DNA of 64,000 bases. Source: Streptomyces sp. TLI_105. Its GTDB lineage: Bacteria > Actinomycetota > Actinomycetes > Streptomycetales > Streptomycetaceae. The DNA is taken from positions 2,580,501-2,644,500 of the forward strand of contig NZ_FNSM01000001.1 in NCBI RefSeq assembly GCF_900105415.1. The letters run 5' to 3'. This document shows positions 47,227 through 56,614 of the stretch, in pieces; the first letter of the stretch is position 1; every line of letters starts with the position of its first letter. Both the position numbers and the translations under genes were made by a program. The notes beneath the pieces were generated by a model that worked only from the letters and a program-made list of their open reading frames with translations, had not been told where the DNA came from and made no database searches.

Positions 47227-49791
47227 CTACCTCAGCAACACCCCCGCCCCCTCCCCCGTCGTCTCCGACGGCAGCGCCGCGAGGCCGAGCTCGGCCGGCC
47301 GGGCGAGCAGCGGATGGGCGGGCAGGACGCGGACCGTGCAGCCGAAGGAGCCCGTCCGGTCGAGCTCCAGGGTGCCCGCGTAGGGCAGCCGTCCCTCCAG
47401 GTCGGGGCCGCCCGCCGGCTTGAGGGTGACGGTCCGGGTGGCGGCGAGGGTGTCGTCGGCGTCGACGCGGCCGGTGACGGCCTGGACCTCGACGTCGTCG
47501 GGGCCGAGCGTGCCGAGCGCCACCCGGACCCGGACGACGGGCGTGGCGCCCAGCTCCGCGTCGGCGAGGTCGTCCGCGAGCCCGTCGCCGATCTCGACGT
47601 GGTCGACGGCCACCCTGGGCCAGGCCTCCCGGACCCGGGCCTTCCAGGCGGCGAGGTCCCGCGCCCGGGCCGGGGTGAGGGCCCGGTGGGCGCCGGCGGC
47701 GGGCACGTACAGCTTCTCGACGTACTCGCGGACCATCCGGTCGGCGAGGACCTTCGGGCCGAGGTCGGCGAGGGTGCGCCGGACCATGGCCGTCCAGGCG
47801 GCCGGCACCCCGTCGGGGCCCCGGTCGTAGAAGCGGGGGGCGACCCGGCGCTCGATCAGCTCGTAGAGGGCGGCGGCCTCCAGGTCGTCGCGGCGGTCCT
47901 CGTCGGCGGCGGCCGCGCCGTCGGCGGTGGGGATGGCCCAGCCGAACTCGGGCCGGAACCACTCGTCCCACCAGCCGTCGAGGACGGAGAGGTTGAGGCA
48001 GCCGTTGAGGGCGGCCTTCATGCCGCTGGTGCCGCAGGCCTCCAGGGGGCGCAGCGGGTTGTTGAGCCAGACGTCGCAGCCGGGGTAGAGGCCGCGGGCC
48101 ATCTCCATGCCGTAGTCGGGCAGGAAGACGATCCGGTGCCGGACGCGGGGGTCGTCGGCGAACCGGACGAGTTCCTGCACGAGCCGCTTCCCGCCGTCGT
48201 CGGCGGGATGGGCCTTGCCGGCGACGACGAGCTGCACGGGCCGCTCGGGGTGGAGGAGGAGGGCCCGCAGCCGGTCCTTGTCCCGCAGCATCAGGGTGAG
48301 CCGCTTGTACGAGGGGACGCGGCGGGCGAAGCCGATGGTGAGGACGTCGGGGTCGAGGACGGTCTCGGTCCAGCCGAGTTCGGCCTCGGCGGCGCCGCGC
48401 TGCCGCCAGGAGGCCCGCAGCCGTTCCCGTACGTCGGCCACGAGCCGTTCGCGGAGGGTGCGGCGCAGCTCCCACAGGTCGTGGTCGCTCGCGTCCGGGT
48501 CGAGGAGGGCCACTTCGGGGGCGACCCAGGTGGGGGCGTGGACGCCGTTGGTGATGGAGGTGATCGGCACCTCGTCGGCGTCGAAGCCCGGCCAGAGTCC
48601 GGCGAACATGGAGCGGCTGACGGCGCCGTGGAGGGTGGAGACGCCGTTGGCGCGCTGGGCGAGGCGCAGGCCCATGGCGGCCATGTTGAAGACGCCGGGT
48701 TCGCCGCCGAGCGGGGTCTCGTCGCCGAGGGCGAGGATCCGGCCGAGGTCGACGCCGGGGAGGGCGCCGTCGTCGCCGAGGTGGCGGGCGACGAGGGACC
48801 GGTCGAAGCGGTCGATGCCGGCCGGGACGGGGGTGTGGGTGGTGAAGACGGTCCCGGCCCGGACGATCTCCAGGGCGCTGTCGAAGTCGAGCCCCTCGCC
48901 CTGGAGTTCGCGGACGCGTTCGAGGCCGAGGAAGCCGGCGTGGCCCTCGTTGGTGTGGAAGACCTCGGGGGCGGGGTGGCCGGTGAGCCGGGTGTAGGTG
49001 CGGACGGCGCGGACGCCGCCGATGCCGAGGAGCATCTCCTGGAGGAGCCGGTGCTCGCTGCCGCCGCCGTACAGCCGGTCGGTGACGCTCCGTTCGCCGG
49101 GGGCGTTCTCCTCGACGTCGGAGTCGAGCATGAGGAGCGGGACGCGACCGGCCCGGGCGATCCACAGGTGGGCGTGCAGGCTGCGGCCGCCGGGCAGGGC
49201 GAGGGTGATCCGGGCGGGGGTGCCGTCGGCCTCGCGGAGCAGGGTGACGGGCAGTTCGCCGGGGTCGAGGACGGGGTACTGCTCCTGCTGCCAGCCGTCC
49301 CGGCCGAGGGACTGCCGGAAGTAGCCGTGCCGGTAGAGCAGGCCGACGCCGATCAGCGGGACGCCGAGGTCGCTCGCGGACTTGAGGTGGTCGCCGGCGA
49401 GGATGCCGAGGCCGCCGGAGTACTGGGGCAGGGCGGCGGCGACGCCGAACTCGGGCGAGAAGTAGGCGACGGCGGCCGGGGCGTCGCCGGGCCGGCCCTG
49501 GTACCAGCGGGGGGCGTGCAGATAGTGGTCGAGGTCCTCGGCCGCGGCGCGGAGCCGGGCCAGGAAGTCCTGGTCGGCGGCGAGCGCGGCGAGCCGGGGC
49601 GCTTCGAGGGCGCCGAGGACCCGGACGGGGTCGGCGCCGGTCAGTGCCGCCGCAGAGGGGGGTTCGAGGGATTCGAAGAGCGCGCGGGTGGGCTCGTGCC
49701 AGGACCAGCGCAGGTTGTGCGCGAGGTCGGCGAGGGGTCGAAGGGTGTCGGGGAGGACGGGACGCACGGTGAATCGACGGATTGCCTTCAC
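47227..49791 (-). CDS. glgP: Alpha-glucan (glycogen) phosphorylase, GT35
   Basis: 854 residues, actinobacterial-type phosphorylase. YFSPEFGVAAALPQYSGGLG, EVFHTNEGHAGFLGLE, NGVHAPTWVAPE, and the PLP lysine region EACGTSGMKAALNGCLNLS. It releases glucose-1-phosphate from alpha-1,4-glucan. GTG 49791 has GAAGGTGG about 6 nt upstream; GTG 49800 is an alternative. In Streptomyces it stands beside the glgE operon, and GlgE products are its likely substrates. About 70 C-terminal residues form an extra beta domain. Confidence 0.95.
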   Translation of the reverse strand: MKAIRRFTVRPVLPDTLRPLADLAHNLRWSWHEPTRALFESLEPPSAAALTGADPVRVLGALEAPRLAALAADQDFLARLRAAAEDLDHYLHAPRWYQGRPGDAPAAVAYFSPEFGVAAALPQYSGGLGILAGDHLKSASDLGVPLIGVGLLYRHGYFRQSLGRDGWQQEQYPVLDPGELPVTLLREADGTPARITLALPGGRSLHAHLWIARAGRVPLLMLDSDVEENAPGERSVTDRLYGGGSEHRLLQEMLLGIGGVRAVRTYTRLTGHPAPEVFHTNEGHAGFLGLERVRELQGEGLDFDSALEIVRAGTVFTTHTPVPAGIDRFDRSLVARHLGDDGALPGVDLGRILALGDETPLGGEPGVFNMAAMGLRLAQRANGVSTLHGAVSRSMFAGLWPGFDADEVPITSITNGVHAPTWVAPEVALLDPDASDHDLWELRRTLRERLVADVRERLRASWRQRGAAEAELGWTETVLDPDVLTIGFARRVPSYKRLTLMLRDKDRLRALLLHPERPVQLVVAGKAHPADDGGKRLVQELVRFADDPRVRHRIVFLPDYGMEMARGLYPGCDVWLNNPLRPLEACGTSGMKAALNGCLNLSVLDGWWDEWFRPEFGWAIPTADGAAAADEDRRDDLEAAALYELIERRVAPRFYDRGPDGVPAAWTAMVRRTLADLGPKVLADRMVREYVEKLYVPAAGAHRALTPARARDLAAWKARVREAWPRVAVDHVEIGDGLADDLADAELGATPVVRVRVALGTLGPDDVEVQAVTGRVDADDTLAATRTVTLKPAGGPDLEGRLPYAGTLELDRTGSFGCTVRVLPAHPLLARPAELGLAALPSETTGEGAGVLLR

Positions 49792-49898
49792 GTTGTCCAC
49801 CTTCGCAGGCGAGTACGGAGCGGAGCGGGCGCACCACGCTGTGCGTCCGGCGTGCCGCTCCGACGGTAGGGCACGCCCGCCCGTCGGGCCACGGGGCG

Positions 49899-51248
49899 TC
49901 AGGCGGTGGGCACCGCCACGTCGTACGGGGAGCCCTGGTTGACGGTGGCCGGGTCGAAGGCGCCGGTGGCGGCGTACCGGCCGGCGATGGCGGCGAGTTC
50001 CTCGGCGGGGATGACCTGGTGGATGTCGGTGAAGCCGTGCGGGGCGCGGGCGTGGGCGAGGTCGATGACGACCTCGGGGCCGAGCCGTCGGTTGGCGTGC
50101 TGGAGGGCGGTCATGGCGGGGCGGCGCTCGCGCTCGTACGCGGCGAGGCCCTCGGCGGGGTCGTCGGGGTGCCGGGCGAGGGCGTGGGCGAGGGCGCGGG
50201 CGTCGACGATCGACTGGGTCGCGCCGTTGGAGCCGATGGGGTACATGGCGTGGGCGGCGTCGCCGATGAGGGTGGTGCGGCCGTGGGTCCACCGGTCGAG
50301 GGGGTCGCGGTCGACCATCGGGTACTCGTGCGCGGTGTCGGCGGCGCGCAGGACGGCGGGGACGCTGACGCCGTCGAACTCCCAGCCCTCGTAGTACGGG
50401 AGGAAGGTCTCGACGGGGACGGCCCGGTTCCAGTCGCCCCGGAGCCGCTCCTCGCCGGCGGCGGCCGGGGAGTCGGCGGGGCGGGCGAGCGCCCAGTTCA
50501 CGAGGACCTCGCGGCCGGGTCCGGTGGGCCGGCCCATGGGGTAGACGACGGCCTTCTGCCGGTCGTCGCCCGCGATGAGCATGAAGGAGCCCACGGCCCG
50601 CGCGGGCATCCGGGACACGCCCCGCCACACGAGCATCCCGTTCCACGGGGGGCCGCCCTCCGCCGGGTTGAGGGCGGCGCGGACGGCGGAGCGGATGCCG
50701 TCGGCGCCGACGAGGACGTCCGGTTCGAGGGAGGCCCGACCCCGGACGGGTCCTTCGCGGTGCTCCAGGCGCAGCCGGGGCCGCCCGTTCGGGAGGGGTT
50801 CGACGCCGGTCACCTTGACGCCCGTGACCAGGGCCGCGCTGCCGAGCCGGGTGCGGACGGCGCCGGCCAGGACCTGCTGGAGGTGGCCGCGGTGGACGGA
50901 CAGCTGGGGCCAGCGGTAGCCGGCGGCGAGTCCGCGCGGTTCCCGGGATATCAGGCCGCCCGAGCGGTGGTAGTAGCGCAGTTCGCGGGTGCGCAGGGCG
51001 CCTGCCTCCAGGGCGTCGAGGAGGCCGAGCGCGTCGAGTTCGCGGACGGCGTTCGGCATCAGGTTGAGTCCGGCGCCGACGGGGCGGACGGCCGCGGCGG
51101 CCTCGACGACGGTGACCCGCTCGAATCCGGCGGCGTGCAGCGCGAGGGCGGCGGTGAGACCGGCGATGCCGCCGCCGGCGATGACGATGTGGGGGCTGTG
51201 GCCGGGGTAGGTCCGGGTGTGGGGGGACGTGACGACGTGGGGGGACAT
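49899..51248 (-). CDS. FAD-dependent monooxygenase (PhzS/salicylate hydroxylase-like)
   Basis: 449 residues, class A flavoprotein: dinucleotide motif IVIAGGGIAGLTAALAL, DG motif VGADGIRSAVR, and FAD-ribityl motif GDAAHAMYPIGSNGATQSIV. Probably hydroxylates an aromatic substrate with NAD(P)H and O2. ATG 51248 has GGAG about 9 nt upstream. Last gene of the HpaB > MFS > PrnB-like > FMO order, 29 nt after the PrnB-like stop, so almost certainly in the same transcript. Confidence 0.88.
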   Translation of the reverse strand: MSPHVVTSPHTRTYPGHSPHIVIAGGGIAGLTAALALHAAGFERVTVVEAAAAVRPVGAGLNLMPNAVRELDALGLLDALEAGALRTRELRYYHRSGGLISREPRGLAAGYRWPQLSVHRGHLQQVLAGAVRTRLGSAALVTGVKVTGVEPLPNGRPRLRLEHREGPVRGRASLEPDVLVGADGIRSAVRAALNPAEGGPPWNGMLVWRGVSRMPARAVGSFMLIAGDDRQKAVVYPMGRPTGPGREVLVNWALARPADSPAAAGEERLRGDWNRAVPVETFLPYYEGWEFDGVSVPAVLRAADTAHEYPMVDRDPLDRWTHGRTTLIGDAAHAMYPIGSNGATQSIVDARALAHALARHPDDPAEGLAAYERERRPAMTALQHANRRLGPEVVIDLAHARAPHGFTDIHQVIPAEELAAIAGRYAATGAFDPATVNQGSPYDVAVPTA

Positions 51249-51277
51249 GAGGGCTGCTCCTTCGCGCGGTCGCGCGG

Positions 51278-52363
51278 TCACGCGGCCGTGGGGCCGACGG
51301 GGGTCACGGCGGGGCGGCGCCGCTCGGTCGCGCGGCGCACCATGGTCTCGTTCTCCCTGGTCAGGTCCAGGATCGAGCGCAGCAGCGCGACGGGGGCGCC
51401 GCCGCTGCCCTCCTCGTACAGGCGCACGTCGTCGCCGTACGCCTTGCGGGCGATGCCGAGGTGGCGGGCCCGGAAGGTCTTCAGGATCCGCAGGACGCGG
51501 CCTAGTGCCTCGGCCGAGGCGGTGAGCGTGGGCGGCAGCCGGTCGGCGCCCTCCCAGCTGACGGCCGCCGACAGCTTGCCGACGGCGGAGATCCCGCCGC
51601 GGTGCCGGGCGTGGAAGGCCCGCCAGGACGGCAGGGCGTACGGCAGGGACTCGGCGAGGAAGGCGTCGTAGGCGGTGTCGGAGCGGTCGCACTGCCACAG
51701 CGTCAGGTCGACCAGCCAGAGCGGGACCTGTGCGGCGGCCGGGCCCAGGTAGTCGCGGCCCGCGATCTCGACCTCCTCGAAGTAGGGGCGGAGGGTGAGC
51801 GCGAAGTACTCGGGCGGGACCTGCGCGACCGTGAGGTCGATGGAGTCCACCATCGCCCGCACGTGCCCGGCGATCCGGTGGAGGGCGGTGGCGAAGCCGG
51901 GGTCGTACGGTTCGAGGCGGGCGACCCGGGCGCAGTCGTCGAGGGCCGCGACGAGTCCGGGGAACACCATCCGTACGGCGTCCTGGAGGCGGGCCTCGGT
52001 GGGGTGGCCGGTGTAGGTGCGGCGGCGGGGGCCCTTGGGGTTCCAGGTCGTGTAGTGGTGGACGGTGTCGCGGGGCACCATGTCGGTGCGGCGGCCGAGG
52101 AGTTCCAGGACGGGCAGGGCCTCGGGGACCGCGTGCAGCGGCTGCACGCCGTGCCGTTTCAGGGAGCCGAGCAGGATGCCGAGGTCCCGCATGGCGGCGA
52201 GCGCGCCGCCGACGCTCCACTGCGCGGCCCGGTCGAGGTCGGGGACCAGGGCGCGCAGGGCGACGGTCAGGGCGGCGGCGTCGGCCCGCGCGTTCATCGC
52301 GGGCACCGCGGCGAGCAGGGCGTCGGCGCCCAGCGGGTCGGCGGCGCGTATGTCCTCGGTCAT
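51278..52363 (-). CDS. PrnB-family heme-dependent aromatic oxygenase homologue
   Basis: 361 residues. From memory it aligns with pyrrolnitrin PrnB in several blocks: AMRDLGILLGSLKRHGVQP, TTWNPKGPRRRTYTGHP, YLGPAAAQVPLWLVDLTLW and SLPYALPSWRAFHARH. A His in FRARHLGIARKAYG (about residue 301) is a candidate heme ligand, as in the IDO/TDO-like superfamily. PrnB rearranges 7-chlorotryptophan to a phenylpyrrole; the substrate here is unknown, and no halogenase gene is nearby. ATG 52363 lacks a Shine-Dalgarno; TTG 52384 has GAGG 6 nt upstream and would add seven residues. Confidence 0.82.
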   Translation of the reverse strand: MTEDIRAADPLGADALLAAVPAMNARADAAALTVALRALVPDLDRAAQWSVGGALAAMRDLGILLGSLKRHGVQPLHAVPEALPVLELLGRRTDMVPRDTVHHYTTWNPKGPRRRTYTGHPTEARLQDAVRMVFPGLVAALDDCARVARLEPYDPGFATALHRIAGHVRAMVDSIDLTVAQVPPEYFALTLRPYFEEVEIAGRDYLGPAAAQVPLWLVDLTLWQCDRSDTAYDAFLAESLPYALPSWRAFHARHRGGISAVGKLSAAVSWEGADRLPPTLTASAEALGRVLRILKTFRARHLGIARKAYGDDVRLYEEGSGGAPVALLRSILDLTRENETMVRRATERRRPAVTPVGPTAA

Positions 52364-52479
52364 GTGACGCGGGTCGCCGAGCAAAGGGGGCCTCTATTCT
52401 TCGGGGCTCGGTGCGCCGGGGGGACACGGTTCACCGGCCGGGTGGTCATGGGGTGGGCATCGCGTCGTGGGGGGCGGGG

Positions 52480-53910
52480 TCAGTACGGGTCGGGCACCCG
52501 GTCCTTCGGTGCCGTGGTCCGCGCCGGGAGGCGCAGGCGTACGGAGAGCAGGGCGGCCAGGGCGGCGAAGGCGGCGCCGGTGAGCAGGGCGGCGCGGAAG
52601 CCGGCGGTCTCGGCGGCGGCCCGGGCCGTGTCGCCGGTCTCGGTACGGGTGGTGGCGACGGCCACCAGGACGGCGAGGCCGAGGACGGAGCCGAACTGCT
52701 GGCTGGTGTTGACGAGTCCGGAGGCGAGTCCGGTCTCGGCGGGCGCGGCCTCGGCGGTGGCGGCCACGTTGGTGGTGACCATGACCAGCGGCAGGGCGGC
52801 GCCGAGGAGGAGGCTGGGGGCGAGGACGGTGCTCGCGAACGAGCCGTCGGGGGTGAGCGCGAGGGCCAGCCAGAGGGTTCCGGCGCACAGCAGGACGAAG
52901 CCGAGGGTCATGGTCCGGTGCAGGCCGATGCGGGAGATCATCCGGCCGGTCCGCGGGGCGACGGCGACGACGACGAGGGAAAGCGGCAGGAGCCCGAGGC
53001 CGCCGCCGAGGGGCGCGTGTCCGAGGACGTTCTGGAGGTAGAGGCTCACCAGGAAGAACATCGGGAACAGCGTGGTCTGGGCGAGCGCGGCGAGGACGTT
53101 GGCCAGCCGGAGCGCGGGCCGGGCGAGGGCCTGGGGCGGGACGAGCGGGGCGGCGGCCCTGGTCTCGACGGCCGCGAAGACGAGCAGCAGCGCCAGGCCG
53201 GCTCCTCCGGTGCCGAGGGTGCGGGCGGTGAGCCATCCGGTCTCGGCGCCGCCGACGAGGGCGTGGGCGACGAGGCCGAGGCCGGCGGTGGCGGTGAGCG
53301 CCCCGGCGAGGTCGAAGCCGCCGCGGAGCACGGCTCCGGGGCGGTGGTCGAGGATCCGCAGGGCGAGGACGGCGAGGACGGCGGCGAGGAGGACGTTCAG
53401 CCAGAACGTGGCGCGCCAGCCGAGGGCGTCGGTGAGGACGCCGCCGAGGACCGTGCCGAGGACGCCGCCGAGGCCGCCCATGGCGGCGAAGGCGCCGAGG
53501 GCCCTGTGCCGGGCGGGGCCGTCGGGGAAGAGCAGGAGCAGCAGGGCGAAGGCGGCGGCCGCGGCGAGGGCGGCGCCGACGCCCTGGGCGGCGCGGGCCG
53601 CGACGAGGGCGTCGGCGCCGGGGGCGAGACCACCGGCGGCGGAGGCGACGGCGAGCAGGCCGAGGCCGCCGAGGAAGACCCGCCGGTGGCCGAGGAGGTC
53701 GGCGACGCGTCCGCCGAGGAGGAGCAGGCCGCCGAAGGCGATGAGGTAGGCGTTGGCGACCCAGGAGAGGCCGGTGGAGCCGGAGCCGAGGTCCTCGCCG
53801 ACGGAGGGCAGCGCGACGTTGACGATCGCGGTGTCCGTGATCAGCAGCAGTTGGGTGGAGGCGAGCAGGGCGAGCGCTCCGCGCCGTGGGCCCGGTGGTG
53901 GCGGCGTCAC
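52480..53910 (-). CDS. MFS exporter (DHA2-like) in the PrnB-like cluster
   Basis: 476 residues with about 13-14 hydrophobic segments. DTAIVNVALPSVGEDL in helix 1, GGRVADLLGHRRVFLGG (motif A), and GGLGGVLGTVLGGVLTDALG near helix 5. GTG 53910 overlaps the HpaB-like stop as GTGA, so it is translationally coupled to an enzyme gene, suggesting export of the cluster's product or self-protection. About 100 nt separate it from the PrnB-like gene downstream. Confidence 0.9.
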   Translation of the reverse strand: MTPPPPGPRRGALALLASTQLLLITDTAIVNVALPSVGEDLGSGSTGLSWVANAYLIAFGGLLLLGGRVADLLGHRRVFLGGLGLLAVASAAGGLAPGADALVAARAAQGVGAALAAAAAFALLLLLFPDGPARHRALGAFAAMGGLGGVLGTVLGGVLTDALGWRATFWLNVLLAAVLAVLALRILDHRPGAVLRGGFDLAGALTATAGLGLVAHALVGGAETGWLTARTLGTGGAGLALLLVFAAVETRAAAPLVPPQALARPALRLANVLAALAQTTLFPMFFLVSLYLQNVLGHAPLGGGLGLLPLSLVVVAVAPRTGRMISRIGLHRTMTLGFVLLCAGTLWLALALTPDGSFASTVLAPSLLLGAALPLVMVTTNVAATAEAAPAETGLASGLVNTSQQFGSVLGLAVLVAVATTRTETGDTARAAAETAGFRAALLTGAAFAALAALLSVRLRLPARTTAPKDRVPDPY

Positions 53911-55337
53911 CGGGTCGTCCCCAGGCCGTAGCCGTCGAGGCAGGCGCGGGCGAGGTTCTCGCACTCCTCCGCCGAGCCGGCCCAGGTCTGCATGGTGAGG
54001 TAGACGTGCGGTGCGCCGTGGTAGAAGCGCTCGTACTGCTCGTGGCGGCCGGCGAACTCCGAACCGAGGGCGTCCCAGGCGAGTTTGAGGAGCTTGACGC
54101 GGTCCTCGGCGGGGTGGCCGGGGGTGGCGAAGTAGCGGCGGACCAGCGGGCCGAGTTCGGGGTGGAGGAGGTCGCGGCCGCTCGCGGGGAGCTGGACGAG
54201 GGCGCCGCCGGCGAGGAGCTTGATGTCCTGGACGGCGCGCGGGTAGAGCTCGCCGGCCATGATCCGCTGGGCGAAGGAGATCTCCTGCCCGGGGCGGACG
54301 CCGCCGCGCCCGCCGTCGACCTCCTCGTACGAGGCCTCGGCGGCGAGGACGAAGGCCTTGGCCTGGGCGACCATGCCGAGGAGCCGGCCGAGGGCCTGGG
54401 TGACGGGCGGCAGTTCCTCGGTGCCGTGGGAGCGGGTGATCAGGATCGCGAGGCCGGTGAGGAACTCCAGCTTGGTCCAGAAGCGGGTGGCGGACTGGTG
54501 GACGAGGTTCAGGTAGGCGGGGGTCCGCCACCAGATCGCGCCGGTGGTGGCCGGGTCCCGGTAGGTGAGGACCCGTTCCCAGGGCACGAAGACGTCCTCG
54601 CAGACGAGCAGCGCGTCGTTCTCGTCGTACCGGGAGGAGAGCGGGTGGTCGAAGACGGACCGGGCGCGTTCCTCGTAGGAGGTGCGGGAGATCAGCTTGA
54701 GGCCGGGGGTGTCGAGCCGTACGGAGAAGGTGACGGCGTGCTCGGTGTCGTCGTCGGCGAGGGGTTCGATGGTCCCGACGAGGAGCTCGTCGGCGAAGAC
54801 CGCGCCGGTGCCGATGGTCTTGGCGCCGCGGACGACGATCCCGCCGTCGCGTTCCTCGACGACCCGCAGGGTGAGGTCGTCCTCGCCTCGGCCGGAGGCA
54901 GGGTTGGTGAGGGTGAACGCGGTGTGCAGGTCGCCCTCGGCGAGCCGGCGGTGGAAGGCGAGGGCGTGGTCGGCGCCGTCGAAGTCCCCGCCGGTGAAGA
55001 CGGCGGGCGCGGCGGCGAATCCGGCGGCGCCGGCGGCCATGTAGTCGGGGGTGCGGCCGAGGAAGCCGTAGCTCGCCTCGGCGGTCGTGCGGAAGGCGCG
55101 GCGGCGGGCGACGAGGTCCTCGTACGAGCGGGGGACGGCCCCGGCCCGGCGCACCCCGCCCTGGACGAGGACGGGGCGGTGCACGGGGTCGTCGGCGAGG
55201 TCGAAGAGTCCGGCGAAGGAGGCCGCGGTGGCGCGGAAGGCGGGGTGGGCGGTGACGTCCTTGACGCGCTCCCCGTCGAGCCAGATCTCGCGCCCGTCGC
55301 GCAGTCCCTCCAGATACTCCTGCCCGGACCTCGTCAC
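53907..55337 (-). CDS. HpaB/PvcC-family flavin-dependent phenol monooxygenase
   Basis: 476 residues, 4-hydroxyphenylacetate 3-hydroxylase family: start TRSGQEYLEGLRDGREIWLD, GAKTIGTGAVFADELLVGTI, DALLVCEDVFVPWERVL and PHVYLTMQTWAGSAEECENL. These FADH2-using enzymes ortho-hydroxylate phenols (HpaB, PvcC); the separate flavin reductase is not in the cluster. First gene of the operon; GTG 55337 with GAGGAGAGGCG upstream. The promoter region carries two CCGTCCAGGGG direct repeats. Confidence 0.9.
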   Translation of the reverse strand: MTRSGQEYLEGLRDGREIWLDGERVKDVTAHPAFRATAASFAGLFDLADDPVHRPVLVQGGVRRAGAVPRSYEDLVARRRAFRTTAEASYGFLGRTPDYMAAGAAGFAAAPAVFTGGDFDGADHALAFHRRLAEGDLHTAFTLTNPASGRGEDDLTLRVVEERDGGIVVRGAKTIGTGAVFADELLVGTIEPLADDDTEHAVTFSVRLDTPGLKLISRTSYEERARSVFDHPLSSRYDENDALLVCEDVFVPWERVLTYRDPATTGAIWWRTPAYLNLVHQSATRFWTKLEFLTGLAILITRSHGTEELPPVTQALGRLLGMVAQAKAFVLAAEASYEEVDGGRGGVRPGQEISFAQRIMAGELYPRAVQDIKLLAGGALVQLPASGRDLLHPELGPLVRRYFATPGHPAEDRVKLLKLAWDALGSEFAGRHEQYERFYHGAPHVYLTMQTWAGSAEECENLARACLDGYGLGTTR

Positions 55338-55416
55338 CGGTGTCTCGCCTCTCCTCGGGGGTCGCGGCTGTGCCGGTCCGAGCCTGTCCGGGCGGCCCCG
55401 GCCGGACAATGAACGT

Positions 55417-55448
55417 CCGTCCAGGGGTCCTTAAGAACCGTCCAGGGG
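55417..55448 (-). promoter_or_regulatory. Direct-repeat operator candidate upstream of the HpaB-like operon
   Basis: CCGTCCAGGGG occurs perfectly at 55417-55427 and 55438-55448, exactly 21 bp apart (two helical turns), the arrangement AraC-family activators bind. On the minus strand TTAAGG and CATTGT (17-bp gap) could be the -35/-10, with the proximal box between them. Located in the 160-bp gap between the AraC gene and the HpaB-like gene. Confidence 0.6.
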
Positions 55449-55497
55449 CTCCCGAAGATGTCAGGTCGGGCGGCGCGGGGGCGCCGACCGGGGCGGA

Positions 55498-56496
55498 TCA
55501 GGCGGCCCTGACCTCTCCCGACCGGTACTCGCCGGGGGTCATCCCGAACCATTTGCGGAAGGCGAGGTGGAAGCCGACGGCGCTGCGGTAGCCGACGCGC
55601 TCGGGCACGGCGGACTGCGGGAGGGAGGTCTCGGTGAGGAGCCGGCCGGCCTCCTGCATGCGGCGGGCGGAGAGGTACCGGGCGGGGGACTCTCCGACGA
55701 GCTCGCGGAAGGCGGCGGTGAACGCGGAGCGGGACATGCCGACCTCGCGGGCGAGGGAGTCGATGGTCCACGGCTCGGCGAACCGGGTCGCCATCATGAC
55801 GACGGCCCTGCTGATCCCGGGGTGGCGGAGCAGCGGCAGCGAGGCCGGGTTGTCGGCGAGGTCGCGGAGCAGCGGGCGGAGCGCGAGGACGAGCGCCATC
55901 TCGAAGGCGCGCAGCGTGATGAGGCGGTCGCCGGGGCCGACGGGCCGGTCGGGGGCGGCGAGCAGCCGGAGGGTGTCGCGGAGCAGGGGTTCGCGGTCGA
56001 CCTGGTGGCGGTCGAGGACGAGGGCCCAGGGCAGGGAGGTGTAGAGGCCGGTGGCGACGCCGGCGTCGTAGTGGAGCCCGGCGCACAGGAGGCGGCCCTC
56101 GGGTCCGCTGCCGCCGAGGGCGATCTCGCCGGAGGTGCCGGGCTGTCGTTCGGGCAGGACGGCCTTGAGCGGGACGCCCTGGCGGTCGGGCCGGTCGGAG
56201 AGGCGGTGCGCGGCGCCGGTGGGGAAGACGACGAGGTCGCCGGCGTGGAGTTCGACGGGGGTCTCGTCGGCGGCGGTGATCCAGCAGTGGCCCTCGACGA
56301 CGTAGTGGAGGACGGCGCAGCCGTGTTCGGCGTCCCCCTCGATGGCCCAGGGGGCGCGGACGTGCCAGCGGCTGTCGAAGACGCCGGTGAGCCGGAGGGG
56401 TCTGAGGAGCTCGCTCAGCAGGTCCTCGTGCTCGCCCTCGCGGGGAGGATCGAGGGGGTCGCGCTGGTCGTGACGGTCGGTTCCCACGGTTTCCAT
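55498..56496 (-). CDS. AraC-family transcriptional regulator
   Basis: 332 residues. Cupin-like N-terminal ligand domain (AVLHYVVEGHCWITA, LHAGDLVVFPTGAAHRL) and a C-terminal pair of helix-turn-helix motifs (WTIDSLAREVGMSRSAFTAA; VGYRSAVGFHLAFRKWFGM). Encoded directly upstream of and on the same strand as the HpaB-MFS-PrnB-FMO set, and divergent from an NmrA-like gene. A plausible regulator of either; the AraC-cupin/NmrA divergent pairing is common in actinobacteria. Confidence 0.91.
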   Translation of the reverse strand: METVGTDRHDQRDPLDPPREGEHEDLLSELLRPLRLTGVFDSRWHVRAPWAIEGDAEHGCAVLHYVVEGHCWITAADETPVELHAGDLVVFPTGAAHRLSDRPDRQGVPLKAVLPERQPGTSGEIALGGSGPEGRLLCAGLHYDAGVATGLYTSLPWALVLDRHQVDREPLLRDTLRLLAAPDRPVGPGDRLITLRAFEMALVLALRPLLRDLADNPASLPLLRHPGISRAVVMMATRFAEPWTIDSLAREVGMSRSAFTAAFRELVGESPARYLSARRMQEAGRLLTETSLPQSAVPERVGYRSAVGFHLAFRKWFGMTPGEYRSGEVRAA

Positions 56497-56614
56497 GGAC
56501 GATCCTTCAACTTCCGCCCCGGTTTGTTAATTGAACGGACGAAGCCGCCACGGCGAGCCTGGAGGGACGCCGACACGACAGCGATGACAGCCTATCGAAG
56601 GGCCTCAGACACAC

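Noticed and set aside
53886..55412. 508-residue plus-strand frame opposite the HpaB-like gene
   Set aside because: Antisense shadow; the minus strand carries clear family motifs.
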